Assembly: GCF_051233475.1 (NCBI RefSeq)
Contig: NZ_JBKFGH010000008.1
Coordinates: 1 to 64,000 of the forward strand
Length of the DNA: 64,000 nt
Source: Bacillus_BU sp051233475
Lineage (GTDB): Bacteria; Bacillota; Bacilli; Bacillales; Cytobacillaceae
Reading direction: 5' to 3'
A model generated the notes under the pieces. It ran no database searches. It saw only the letters and a list, made by a program, of their open reading frames with translations, and was not told where the DNA came from. The position numbers were made by a program, and so were the translations under genes. Shown here piece by piece: positions 48,466 through 57,366 of this stretch. How positions within the stretch are numbered: the stretch's first letter is position 1; each line of letters opens with the position of its first letter.

Positions 48466-50511
48466 TTATTTTGAATAGGCGATAATCTTTTCGTAAATCT
48501 CATTCTCACTATTCATCGCGATGATTTGGTCAATATCCTCTTTAACTCCTGACAGCTTTAGCAATTGCTTAAGAGCATTAAAATGTTGATTTTTATCAAC
48601 TGCCGCAATGACGACGATTAAGTGGACCTTATGACTCCCATCAAAATCAATCCCATTTTTTAGTACTAATAAACTCATGCCGATTGAATTTACACCATCG
48701 TCTGGACTAGAGTGTGGAATGGCAATATTTTGTCTTAACACAATATGCGGTGTCATAGTTGGATACTGTGTTTTCATCGCATTCACATATGCGTCCGAAA
48801 TGATTCCCGTTTTCAAGAGTGGTTCTGATGCAAGCGAAATTGCTTCTTCCCAGTTACTAACACTGTCCGTTAATAGAATCATGTCAGGCGTAATCAAATC
48901 TGCTAGATTATAGTCCTGCTTTTGCTGGACTTCGCCTGTTTTTTGCGATGAAAAATAGTCCTGCAAGGCATTTACCAATGATTGTTTTTCTTCAACCTTT
49001 ACATATTTCTCAATAATGTTCATGATCTGCTCAACATTTATAATGGAAGAGTTTAATCCAAATATTTGCTTCATGACCCGCTGTCTAAGTTGAACTTTTT
49101 CATAATCGGTAATAAACCGTTCTACAATAAACAGGTGTTTATCAGTTTGGAGAGGTACCGGTGAAAACACAATATCCCACTCCATGTTTAATCTTTCAAA
49201 TTCCCTGATGGATAAGGCATCGTAAAAATAAAACTCTGGGAATAACTCACGCAAAGTATTTTCCATCAGCTTCGAAATCGAAATCCCATTTGGACATACA
49301 ACCACGGCTTTTTTCTTTAAATGAATGGTTTCGCCAATGTTGATTAAATGTCCGCCAACATAGATGGTAATAAACATCTGTTCACTCTCGGGAATCTCGC
49401 AGCCGATATAATCCTCTAACGGTTTAATCGAGTCCTTCACAATGTAATGGACCGCTTCAAATCGTTCACTGCCCTTTTCAATAATTGAATAATCGGCTGT
49501 TAAATGATATTTAATTCGATAATAAGCAGGTTTCATATGCTGGAATAATCTTTGCAGTAAGACTTCCTTATCCTTTAACGTGATACAAGCTTTTTTCTCA
49601 AATAAATAAAGGCACTCTTCCAACGCTCTTTTTAACTGAGGCAAATCCGCATCAGTTAATCGATCTGATGACAACACATTTGATGTTAAGAGCTGCAAGG
49701 TTAAAAATAAGCGCTCGGCTTCAGAAATATTTTCAACACTTGGCATTAATAGCTCGGCTGCTTCATATTCCTTTGTGTCCGATAATTCTTTATAATCAAT
49801 ATGAAAAGAATCTGTTATCAACTTACCTACCTTAATTCTTTTTAATATGATGGCAATAATATATGGAAGAATCTTGATCTTTTCATCAATGAACTTGAGA
49901 TGTAATCGCGTTTCAACTTCCTCCATTTGATTTCTTATCACATTGATTTCATCGCCCGAAATTTGAATAAGCTCCTGGATAAAAGACTCACCATTGTAAA
50001 TCCCAAAGATGGATTGCAACAATTCAACCAGGACTTTTCGTTTATCCCATTCACTCCCCGATAGATCATATCCATGAATTCTCGAGTAAACAATTTCTAA
50101 TTGGTATGGATTAATCATACTTTGGGCTAGCTTCAAATCACGGAGCACTGTATTTTTGCTAATTTCTAATGCTGACGTAAAATGAATAAGCGATAAATCT
50201 TCATCACAACTTAAGATCATTAGCAGGATAAGCTGAGCTCTTTCTTTTTCTGAAGGTATATACTTCGTATTTGTTTTCTCGCTCTTTTTTGCTAACAAGT
50301 CGATTAATTTCGGATTGATGATAAACTTTCCACTGTTGGTTCTTTTAATTGTTGGATAATTTTTTTCTTCCAACCACTCATTAATTTTTTTAAAACTATA
50401 ACTTACTTGCCTGCGAGATAATTGGTGTTTTTCTTCTAAAACAGTATTGGAGATTTCGGGGTTAGCTAATACCTCTTTTAATAGAAGATTACTCCTTTCA
50501 TCCAGATACAT
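48466..50511 (-). CDS. PRD-containing PTS-regulated transcriptional activator (MtlR/BglG type)
   Basis: 681 residues: N-terminal HTH domains (about 1-150), two PRD modules (about 190-290 and 300-400) with conserved His, an EIIB-Gat-like domain (about 405-490, KKAVVVCPNGISISKL) and a C-terminal EIIA-like domain (about 535-681, IAIPHSSPDDG). The lack of an RNA-binding CAT domain and the presence of EIIA/EIIB-like domains make it a DNA-binding activator, not an antiterminator. Phosphorylation by the PTS should control it. First gene of the operon; a cre site lies upstream. Confidence 0.92.
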   Translation of the reverse strand: MYLDERSNLLLKEVLANPEISNTVLEEKHQLSRRQVSYSFKKINEWLEEKNYPTIKRTNSGKFIINPKLIDLLAKKSEKTNTKYIPSEKERAQLILLMILSCDEDLSLIHFTSALEISKNTVLRDLKLAQSMINPYQLEIVYSRIHGYDLSGSEWDKRKVLVELLQSIFGIYNGESFIQELIQISGDEINVIRNQMEEVETRLHLKFIDEKIKILPYIIAIILKRIKVGKLITDSFHIDYKELSDTKEYEAAELLMPSVENISEAERLFLTLQLLTSNVLSSDRLTDADLPQLKRALEECLYLFEKKACITLKDKEVLLQRLFQHMKPAYYRIKYHLTADYSIIEKGSERFEAVHYIVKDSIKPLEDYIGCEIPESEQMFITIYVGGHLINIGETIHLKKKAVVVCPNGISISKLMENTLRELFPEFYFYDALSIREFERLNMEWDIVFSPVPLQTDKHLFIVERFITDYEKVQLRQRVMKQIFGLNSSIINVEQIMNIIEKYVKVEEKQSLVNALQDYFSSQKTGEVQQKQDYNLADLITPDMILLTDSVSNWEEAISLASEPLLKTGIISDAYVNAMKTQYPTMTPHIVLRQNIAIPHSSPDDGVNSIGMSLLVLKNGIDFDGSHKVHLIVVIAAVDKNQHFNALKQLLKLSGVKEDIDQIIAMNSENEIYEKIIAYSK

Positions 50512-50561
50512 TGTTTATTCCCCCTTATCTGTTTCTAGTGTAACAACAAATGCACGAGATT

Positions 50562-50575
50562 TGTTTACGCTTTCA
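50562..50575 (-). promoter_or_regulatory. cre site (CcpA) upstream of the polyol operon
   Basis: On the minus strand TGAAAGCGTAAACA matches TGWAANCGNTNWCA with one mismatch. It lies about 50 nt upstream of the regulator start, so catabolite repression of the whole PTS operon by CcpA/HPr(Ser-P) is likely. Confidence 0.65.
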
Positions 50576-50719
50576 TTCCCATTTATTGCGCTTGAATTGT
50601 TCAACATGATGATTTGTTTTGGATATTTTTTACTATTCCAATATAAAATCATTTATATTACAGTTCTAACAACTTTCTTTCACTTCAGTAATTATAAATA
50701 ATAGTGGCTATGTGTAAAC

Positions 50720-50753
50720 AAAAAAAGTCAGTTCACGGTAAATGAACTGACGA
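50720..50753 (-). terminator. Terminator of the glnK-amt operon
   Basis: On the minus strand GTCAGTTCA-TTTACCG-TGAACTGAC (9-bp perfect stem) is followed by seven T. It lies directly after the ammonium transporter stop. Confidence 0.9.
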
Positions 50754-50766
50754 ATTTAATATTATA

Positions 50767-52071
50767 TTAACCAACTATTTTTTTCGTTTTTGGTGGAGCG
50801 ACGGCAATACCGGTTGATTTTTCAAAATTATATAAGCTAGTTGGGAGATCAGCGAAACGCTCCAGTTCGTTATATGCCGGAATACCATGATAGGACATAT
50901 CCAGTCCTTCTTCCTCTTCACGTTCAGAAGCCCTTAATCCCACTGTTTTCTCAGCAAGTTTGGCCATAAATATTCCACCGCTCAATCCCCAGACACAAGC
51001 AATCAAAGCTGCTACTATTTGAATCTTCAATAGAGCAAAGGATCCGGTTGTCAATAAGCCTTGAGTTGAATCAAATAGACCAACTGCAATCGTCCCGAAC
51101 ACTCCATTAAAACCATGGACCGCAACTGCACCAACAGGATCATCAATTTTCAAATTGTCAATTAGGAGTGTTGCAAAGATAACGATGATTCCACTGAGTA
51201 CTCCGATGATAATCGCACTCCATTGGGAGACATAGGCGCATCCAGCCGTGACAGCAACTAATCCAGATAATACCCCATTGATGGTCATACTAGGGTCTGC
51301 TTTACCAAATTTCATCATTGTTAGAAACAGAGCAGTTGTTCCACCACTAGCTGCAGCAAGCATTGTATTGATAGCAATTGTAGCAAGGGCAGCATTAGAA
51401 GCATCTAATGTGCTTCCTGCATTAAATCCAAACCACCCGAACCATAGGATAAACGCACCTGCTGAGGCAAGCGGAATGTTACTTGGTGCAAACACATTTG
51501 CACTGCCATCCGAATTAAATCTCCCTTTTCGCGGCCCCAAGATTTTGGCTATTGATAGGGCAGCAAAACCTCCAACAGCATGAATTACTGCTGAACCAGC
51601 AAAATCCTTCACTCCTAATTTTGCTAACCAGCCTTCGCTATGCCAAAACCAATGGCCTGAAATCGGATAGAGAAGGGCAGTAATCATAACCGCCATTAAC
51701 ACATATGCCTTGAAATTCATTCGTTCGGCAACTGCGCCGGAAACAATCGAAATACAAGCAATCGCAAAACCCATTTGAAAAAGAACATATGCGGAGCTTG
51801 GCAATGCAATTGAAAGTTCAATTTTCTCCGGGCCCCCAAATAAGGAGGTCCCCACAAAACCAAATACGTCGTCTCCAAACATGATTCCAAATCCAATTAA
51901 CCAAAAGGCGAGAGCACCGACAGTTAAATCAACAAAAATCTTCATTGTTACGTTAACTGCATTTTTTGTCCGTACAAAACCTGCTTCAAGTAGGCTGAAT
52001 CCCCCTTCCATGAATAAAACCATAGCAGCAGCGATGACAACCCAAATCGTATTCACATAGATTAATTCCAC
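50767..52071 (-). CDS. amt: Ammonium transporter (Amt/NrgA)
   Basis: 434 residues with 11 helices. The Amt signature DFAGSAVIHAVGGFAALSIAKILGPRKGRF (about 155-184) contains the first pore His, and AVAVHGFNGVFGTIAVGLF (about 317-335) the second. The Phe gate region and FNAGSTLDA are also present. It lies six nt after glnK, whose PII product plugs Amt when nitrogen is sufficient. In B. subtilis the order is nrgA-nrgB; here glnK comes first. Confidence 0.96.
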   Translation of the reverse strand: MELIYVNTIWVVIAAAMVLFMEGGFSLLEAGFVRTKNAVNVTMKIFVDLTVGALAFWLIGFGIMFGDDVFGFVGTSLFGGPEKIELSIALPSSAYVLFQMGFAIACISIVSGAVAERMNFKAYVLMAVMITALLYPISGHWFWHSEGWLAKLGVKDFAGSAVIHAVGGFAALSIAKILGPRKGRFNSDGSANVFAPSNIPLASAGAFILWFGWFGFNAGSTLDASNAALATIAINTMLAAASGGTTALFLTMMKFGKADPSMTINGVLSGLVAVTAGCAYVSQWSAIIIGVLSGIIVIFATLLIDNLKIDDPVGAVAVHGFNGVFGTIAVGLFDSTQGLLTTGSFALLKIQIVAALIACVWGLSGGIFMAKLAEKTVGLRASEREEEEGLDMSYHGIPAYNELERFADLPTSLYNFEKSTGIAVAPPKTKKIVG

Positions 52072-52076
52072 TGTTT

Positions 52077-52436
52077 TTACCCCTTTCGATTCACTAGGTC
52101 GTCAATAGATAAATCCGGTGTTCCTGTACGGATATTGTAAGCCTCATAAATTGGATAGACATATATTTTTCCGTCACCGTCTTCCCCTGTTTGAGCCATT
52201 TCAATAATTTTCGTAACAGTTGGTTCGACCATATGATCGGATAATACAATCTCCAATTTTACTTTTGGATGAAGGGTCACTTGATAATTTTTGCCACGAT
52301 AGACACCTTGTGTATCCTTTTGTTTTCCTCTCCCGACAATTTGCGAAACAGTAAAGCCTGTTACTCCTATGCTTTTCAACCCTTTTATTGTCTCGGTGAT
52401 TTTTTCCGGTCTAATAATAGCCTCGATTTTCTTCAT
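52077..52436 (-). CDS. glnK: PII nitrogen regulator (GlnK/NrgB)
   Basis: 119 residues. The PII fold is recognisable: KKIEAIIRPEKITETIKGLKSIGVTGFTVSQIVGRGKQ, T-loop region QGVYRGKNYQVTLHPKVKLEIVLSD, and C-terminal GDGKIYVYPIYEAYNIRTG with ATP/2-oxoglutarate-binding residues. It would bind Amt and gate it according to 2-oxoglutarate and ATP/ADP. First gene of a two-gene operon behind a consensus promoter. RBS AGGGGGAAG. Confidence 0.95.
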   Translation of the reverse strand: MKKIEAIIRPEKITETIKGLKSIGVTGFTVSQIVGRGKQKDTQGVYRGKNYQVTLHPKVKLEIVLSDHMVEPTVTKIIEMAQTGEDGDGKIYVYPIYEAYNIRTGTPDLSIDDLVNRKG

Positions 52437-52455
52437 AGCTTCCCCCTTATTCTAA

Positions 52456-52472
52456 TGTTAGATTTCCTGACA
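52456..52472. promoter_or_regulatory. GlnR/TnrA box in the glnK leader
   Basis: TGTTAGATTTCCTGACA fits TGTnAnATTTTnTnACA with one mismatch. It lies about +8 to +24 relative to the expected start site of the strong promoter at 52487-52514 and 20 nt upstream of the glnK ATG. This position favours repression (GlnR-like) rather than TnrA activation. Confidence 0.75.
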
Positions 52473-52486
52473 TCACTATGATATGA

Positions 52487-52514
52487 ATTATAACAAGAAT
52501 AAAAGAAGTGTCAA
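52487..52514 (-). promoter_or_regulatory. Consensus sigma-A promoter of glnK-amt
   Basis: On the minus strand perfect -35 TTGACA (52509-52514) and -10 TATAAT (52487-52492) are spaced by 16 nt. The GlnR/TnrA box lies just downstream, so regulation must act mainly by blocking this strong promoter. Confidence 0.85.
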
Positions 52515-52587
52515 TAAGAAAATTGATTAAATATTCCTTCCTTTTATTTCCCCTATCCCCATGTTACTTTTTGGGAATTATTATGAT

Positions 52588-52899
52588 GGCTGTGTTAAGG
52601 AACAATGTTGATTTTGAGCACTCTGTTGATTGGAGCGGAAGGTGCGAGACTCCTGCGGGAGAAGGTGTCACGGGAGACCCCACAGGCGCTATCGCTCCGA
52701 GGAGAAGGAAAAGAGGAAGCGGCTTGCCAAGGGGCGACAGGCATAAGACGAGCCGGCATGAAGGTCGGTCTTTGACCTTCTTGACGGATTGGCTTATGAC
52801 CCCGAGCCCCTAGCCGCTGCAGCTAGACAGGCTCCCGGACTCCCCCGCTGGGTCGCTGAGCACCTGTAGCGGAAATCAACAGCCAAATATTACAGAAAC
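52588..52899. repeat. MITE-like element, copy F (312 bp, long form) with perfect 8-bp duplication
   Basis: The left end is GGCTGTGTTAAG; the right end is decayed. ATTATGAT is present on both sides (52580-52587, 52900-52907). After CCGAGGAG the element carries an extra ~125-bp segment with its own inverted repeats (AGCGGCT...AGCCGCT, CATAAG...CTTATG, GAAGGTC...GACCTTC), the same segment at the same point as in copy G. Confidence 0.88.
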
Positions 52900-52960
52900 A
52901 TTATGATAAAAGACATTTTCGGAAATAATGTTTTTAGTAGCGTAAAAGCGAGGTGAGGGC

Positions 52961-53725
52961 ATGAAACAGTTCCTTTTTTCAAACTTCATAAAGTGCCCAC
53001 TAATTATCAGACTATTAATCATATCAATTTCCATCATTATCTTATTTGGTGTCACGATTCATTGGATTGAACCCAAAAATTTCAAAACCATTTTTGATGG
53101 AATTTGGTGGGCAACTGTCACTGCATCAACAGTCGGTTTCGGGGACTTTTCACCTAAGACGGTTCTGGGGAGAACGGTCGCCATCTTTCTTATCTTGATT
53201 GGCGCCAGCTTTTTTACCTATTATTTTGCCAATTTGGCAACTGTAGCTGTTACAAAACAAAACGAATATTTTGAGGGAAAGCGAGTTTTTAAAGGCATGG
53301 AACATATCATTATTATCGGCTGGAATGAACGGTCACGGGAATTAATCGCTGAACTTGAAAAGAAAGAACCTTCAACAAAAATCGTTTTAATCGATGAAAC
53401 TCTAACAAAACTACCGATTCCTTTTCGAAGTGTTCATTTCATTTCAGGTAGGGCCAATTGCGATGATACACTCATGAAAGCAAATGTAACAAAGGCAAAA
53501 GGAGTAATCATAACAGCCGATCCTAATAAAGAAGAATTGCACTCAGATATGAATACCATTTTAACAATGTTAGCTATTAAGGGGATTAGCCCTTCCGTTT
53601 CATGTATTGCCGAAATCCTGACAAATGAACAAGTAAAAAATGCGGAACGGGCTGGTGCGGACAAAATTATTCGTTCCAATTTGCTATTAAGCTCCGTTAT
53701 GCTTAATAGCATTTCTACCAACTAA
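52961..53725 (+). CDS. yugO: Two-TM potassium channel with RCK (TrkA-N) domain, YugO-like
   Basis: 254 residues. TM1 (about 14-38), pore helix and filter STVGFGDFSPKT (about 57-68, TVGFGD), TM2 (about 72-95), then a cytoplasmic RCK-N domain with HIIIIGWNERSRELIAELEK, a Rossmann-like start. This is the layout of bacterial RCK-gated K+ channels; B. subtilis YugO has the same neighbours (yugN, pgi). AGGTGAGGGC precedes ATG 52961. A MITE ends 61 nt upstream, so its promoter may have been affected. Confidence 0.92.
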   Translation: MKQFLFSNFIKCPLIIRLLIISISIIILFGVTIHWIEPKNFKTIFDGIWWATVTASTVGFGDFSPKTVLGRTVAIFLILIGASFFTYYFANLATVAVTKQNEYFEGKRVFKGMEHIIIIGWNERSRELIAELEKKEPSTKIVLIDETLTKLPIPFRSVHFISGRANCDDTLMKANVTKAKGVIITADPNKEELHSDMNTILTMLAIKGISPSVSCIAEILTNEQVKNAERAGADKIIRSNLLLSSVMLNSISTN

Positions 53726-53731
53726 GCATGA

Positions 53732-54142
53732 TTAATCATTCATAAGAATTTCTTCAAGTACTTGTACCAATGCTTTGCCCTTATCCACATATTGATCAGG
53801 GAAAGAGGCGTCTTTATCGACTGGTTCTTGAAATTGATTGAAGCTAGCATTAGAGTTATCCACATGTACGTGATCATCCAAATTCGCTTGATAAACATGT
53901 GATAATAAAAACGGCCGGCCAATTTCTACTGTACAATTCCTGGAATCGAGTTGGCCGTCAACAGCGTGAAATGGGATCCTTAAAAATTGATAGCTGCTAT
54001 GCTCATCGTTCATTTTATAATCAAAGAAGCCATGGTCATATTCCCAGTTACCCCCTATGGAATAGCCAATTGGCTTTAGTTCTTGTTCTAGCTGATATAA
54101 GTCGATTTGTTCCCCCTCAATTTTTGAAGGAATTTCAATCAT
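53732..54142 (-). CDS. yugN: YugN-like family protein
   Basis: 136 residues, convergent with yugO. It begins MIEIPSKIEGEQIDLYQLEQELKPIGYSIGGNWEYDHGFFDYKM and contains RIPFHAVDGQLD, matching the YugN-like family found next to pgi in Bacillus. Function is not known; it is soluble and acidic. The gene lies between yugO and pgi as in B. subtilis, which supports the assignment. Confidence 0.88.
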   Translation of the reverse strand: MIEIPSKIEGEQIDLYQLEQELKPIGYSIGGNWEYDHGFFDYKMNDEHSSYQFLRIPFHAVDGQLDSRNCTVEIGRPFLLSHVYQANLDDHVHVDNSNASFNQFQEPVDKDASFPDQYVDKGKALVQVLEEILMND

Positions 54143-54186
54143 GATGTTTACCGCCCTTCGCCTTTTTGATTAGTTTTCCCCTAAAA

Positions 54187-54225
54187 TAAAAAAAGATAAC
54201 CCGGAATCATTCCGAGTCATCTTTA
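54187..54225 (-). terminator. Terminator of pgi
   Basis: On the minus strand AAGATGACTCGGAA-TGA-TTCCGGGTTATCTT (about 14 bp with G-U pairs) is followed by a T-run. It lies just after the pgi stop codon. Confidence 0.85.
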
Positions 54226-54231
54226 GAAATC

Positions 54232-55581
54232 TTATTTAAGACGCTTTTCAAGCTCTGCTTTTTTCTCTTCAAAACCTGGTTTTCCTAATAAAGCAAACAT
54301 GTTCACTTTATACGCTTCAACACCAGGCTGGTCAAATGGATTTACCCCTAGAAGATATCCACTCATCGCACATGCTTTTTCAAAGAAATAAGCCAAATAG
54401 CCGAACGTATATTCATCCATTGCTGGAATCGAAACGATTAAATTAGGAACGCCCCCATCTGTATGAGCAAGCATCGTCCCTTCAAACGCCTTATTGTTAA
54501 CAAAATCCACTGTTTTACCAGCAAGATAATTCAAGCCATCTAAATCATTATTTGCTTCTTCAATGGTTAGTTCATGACGAGGATTGTCCACTTTTACAAC
54601 CGTTTCAAACAGGTCGCGTCGTCCTTCTTGAACATATTGACCTAAAGAATGAAGGTCAGTAGAAAAGTTTGCTGATGCAGGGAAAATTCCTTTTTGATCT
54701 TTCCCTTCACTTTCACCAAATAATTGCTTCCACCATTCAGAGAAATATTGTAAGCCTGGCTCATAGTTAATCAGCATTTCAATCGTTTTCCCTTTATTAT
54801 AAAGAACATTTCTTACGGCAGCGTATTGATAAGCTGGGTTCTCTTCTAATTCGGACTTTGAAAAGTCTTCGCGAGCTTGAGCTGCTCCCTTCATCATTGC
54901 TTCAATATCAGCACCGGCTGCAGCGATCGGAAGCAGACCTACAGCTGTAAGAACGGAGTAACGACCACCAACATCATCCGGAATGACAAAGGTTTCAAAA
55001 CCTTCTTCGGTAGCTAACGTTTTTAAAGCCCCCCGCGCTTTATCGGTTGTAGCATAAATACGCTTACGCGCTTCGCCTTCACCATATTTTTCCTCAAGGA
55101 GCTTACGGAAAATCCGGAACGCAATAGCCGGTTCTGTTGTTGTACCTGATTTTGAAATAACGTTAATGGAAAAATCTTTACCCTCGAGTAAATCCATTAC
55201 ATCTCTCATATATGTAGAACTAATATTATTTCCGATAAAAATAATTTGCGGAGTTTTGCGTTTTTCTTTTGGCAAAGCATTGTAAAAGCTGTGCTTCAAC
55301 ATTTCAATTGCAGCTCGAGCTCCCAAGTATGAGCCACCGATTCCAACCACTAAAAGCACGTCAGAATCCTGCTTGATTTTTTCAGCTGCCTTTTGAATCC
55401 GAGCAAATTCCTCTTTGTCGTAATTGACAGGAAGGTCAATCCATCCTAAAAAATCACTTCCCGCTCCTGTTTGTTCGTGCAGAGAGTGGTGAGCAACTTT
55501 TACGAAATCTCTTAAGTATGTAACCTCATGCTCTCCAAAAAATTGAAGTGCTTTCGAGTAATCAAAACGAACGTGTGTCAT
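54232..55581 (-). CDS. pgi: Glucose-6-phosphate isomerase
   Basis: 449 residues. PGI signatures are VVGIGGSYLGARAAIEMLKH (about 78-97), VISKSGTTTEPAIAFR (about 139-154), GGRYSVLTAVGLLP (about 205-218), HSLGQYVQEG and the C-terminal NPFDQPGVEAYKVNMFALLGKPG with the active Lys. It interconverts glucose-6-P and fructose-6-P in glycolysis. Length and neighbours match the B. subtilis orthologue (yugL). GGAGG precedes ATG 55581. Confidence 0.97.
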   Translation of the reverse strand: MTHVRFDYSKALQFFGEHEVTYLRDFVKVAHHSLHEQTGAGSDFLGWIDLPVNYDKEEFARIQKAAEKIKQDSDVLLVVGIGGSYLGARAAIEMLKHSFYNALPKEKRKTPQIIFIGNNISSTYMRDVMDLLEGKDFSINVISKSGTTTEPAIAFRIFRKLLEEKYGEGEARKRIYATTDKARGALKTLATEEGFETFVIPDDVGGRYSVLTAVGLLPIAAAGADIEAMMKGAAQAREDFSKSELEENPAYQYAAVRNVLYNKGKTIEMLINYEPGLQYFSEWWKQLFGESEGKDQKGIFPASANFSTDLHSLGQYVQEGRRDLFETVVKVDNPRHELTIEEANNDLDGLNYLAGKTVDFVNNKAFEGTMLAHTDGGVPNLIVSIPAMDEYTFGYLAYFFEKACAMSGYLLGVNPFDQPGVEAYKVNMFALLGKPGFEEKKAELEKRLK

Positions 55582-55736
55582 GTAAGATCCTCCGTTAATT
55601 TTTTATTCCATTTCACTTTATCGAATGATGTTTCGAGAATCAAGCCGCATTCTCCATTTTAAGCGTTTCCAAAGTGAAAACATTTTTACATTATTCTACA
55701 CAAATAATAATCATTCTACATAAAGCCTGTCAGATT

Positions 55737-56900
55737 TTACAAAGAGTTCCGATAAATTGTCAAAACATCTTCTTTATTTAATTTTTTGAAACGACCAAAC
55801 TCTCCGTAAATCATCGCTTTATCAGCCATAACCTCTAATTTACTGTCATCGATCTGATAATCAGCCAAACGGGAAGGGGCGCCAATGCTATTCCAAAATT
55901 GCCGTAGCTTATCAATACCAGCTAGGCCAATTTCTTCAACAGTTTTCCCAATTGGATCGATTTCAAATACTCTTTGTGCAAGCTGTGCAAACCGTTCTGG
56001 CTTCACATGTAAAGTATGCTTCATCCAATTTGGAAAGAGTATAGCGAGACCGCCGCCATGAGGAATATCATATACAGCAGAAACGGCATGTTCAATATTA
56101 TGGGTCGCCCAATCACCTTGATACCCCATTGAAACCATCCCATTTAAAGCCATTGTTCCATTATAAAGAATGGTTGCCCGATGCTCATAGCTTTCCAAGT
56201 CATTTAATAGCTTTGGTGCTGTCTCCATTACTGTAACCAACAATGATTCACACATTCGATCCTGAAGTAAGGTATTTTCTTCATGATGGAAATAATGTTC
56301 AAAAACGTGAGACATCATGTCAACGATTCCATAAATAGTTTGATCCCTAGGAACGGTAAATGTATTAACCGGATCTAATATAGAAAATTTAGGGAACACG
56401 TACGGACTACCCCAACCATACTTTTCCTGGGTTTCCCAATTGGTTATAACCGAGCCAGCATTCATCTCAGAACCTGTTGCCGCTAACGTTAGCACGGTCC
56501 CGAATGGTAGCGCATCCGTTATTTTCGCCTTTTTGGTAATTAAATCCCAAGCGTCTCCGTCATATTTAGCCCCTGCAGCAATTGCTTTCGTGCAGTCAAT
56601 GACGCTTCCGCCGCCAACTGCCAGCAGAAAATCTACGCCTTCCCGCTTACAAATGTCGACCCCTTTACGAACAGTTGTTATTCTTGGATTCGGTTCAACA
56701 CCGCTCAGTTCAAATACCTCTGCGTCAATTTGATTTAAATACTGAATGGTTTTCTCATATAAACCACTCTTTTTTATACTACCCCCACCATACACTAATA
56801 AAACCCGTTTTCCGTATTTCGGGATCTCAACCGTTAAATTTTCTAATTGACCTTTTCCAAAAATGAGTTTTGTTGGATTCCAATATGTAAAATTTTCCAC
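55737..56900 (-). CDS. yugJ: Iron-containing NAD(P)H-dependent alcohol dehydrogenase (YugJ type)
   Basis: 387 residues from GTG 56900; AGGAAGG has an 8-nt spacing there, whereas GTG 56909 overlaps it, and 387 equals the B. subtilis length. Motifs are NFTYWNPTKLIFGKGQ, VLLVYGGGSIKKSG (about 32-45), AVGGGSVIDCTKAIAAGA (about 92-109) and metal-binding HIEHAVSAVYDIPHGGGLAILFPNWMKH (about 257-284). It reduces aldehydes such as butanal. Monocistronic. Confidence 0.93.
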   Translation of the reverse strand: MENFTYWNPTKLIFGKGQLENLTVEIPKYGKRVLLVYGGGSIKKSGLYEKTIQYLNQIDAEVFELSGVEPNPRITTVRKGVDICKREGVDFLLAVGGGSVIDCTKAIAAGAKYDGDAWDLITKKAKITDALPFGTVLTLAATGSEMNAGSVITNWETQEKYGWGSPYVFPKFSILDPVNTFTVPRDQTIYGIVDMMSHVFEHYFHHEENTLLQDRMCESLLVTVMETAPKLLNDLESYEHRATILYNGTMALNGMVSMGYQGDWATHNIEHAVSAVYDIPHGGGLAILFPNWMKHTLHVKPERFAQLAQRVFEIDPIGKTVEEIGLAGIDKLRQFWNSIGAPSRLADYQIDDSKLEVMADKAMIYGEFGRFKKLNKEDVLTIYRNSL

Positions 56901-57059
56901 TAATCTCACCTTCCTCGCTCATTATTATTATCTATTTCTTCATGAAATGCAAAAAATGTATATTATTCTAATAAAATTTAATCCCTCTCTCTTATTCGTG
57001 AATAAAGAAGATTAAAATGTATCATTCTATAGGTGAAATTATTAAAAGGAGGAAATAAT

Positions 57060-57293
57060 ATGAGTGCAATTCAACGTATAGCATTAATACTTACCATAAT
57101 CGGAGCAATCAATTGGGGATTAATCGGATTCTTTCAATTTGATCTTGTGGCAACAATTTTCGGCGGACAAGATTCAGCACTCTCTAGAATCATTTATGGA
57201 TTAGTGGGAATTGCCGGATTAATTAACCTCGGCCTGCTATTTAAACCAAATGAAGAAACAGTCCGGGAGCCCCAGGCGAATCCAACACGATAA
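57060..57293 (+). CDS. yuzA: DUF378 small membrane protein (YuzA type)
   Basis: 77 residues from ATG 57060, with AAGGAGG and a 7-nt spacing; the earlier ATG at 57033 is not supported. Two TM helices (about 5-25 and 38-60) bracket the family's GAINWGLIGFFQFDLVATIFG signature. Function is not known. Divergent from yugJ, with a terminator and a MITE immediately downstream. Confidence 0.9.
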   Translation: MSAIQRIALILTIIGAINWGLIGFFQFDLVATIFGGQDSALSRIIYGLVGIAGLINLGLLFKPNEETVREPQANPTR

Positions 57294-57320
57294 CTATTAA
57301 CTTTCAAAATCAGGTGATTG

Positions 57321-57360
57321 AAAAAAGGGATGACTTGCAACTTGAAGTCACCCCTTTTTT
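57321..57360 (+). terminator. Terminator of yuzA
   Basis: AAAAAAGGGATGACTT (57321-57336) pairs with AAGTCACCCCTTTTTT (57345-57360) with one mismatch and an 8-nt loop. The T-run directly abuts the target duplication of MITE copy G. Confidence 0.85.
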
Positions 57361-57366
57361 GTATTT

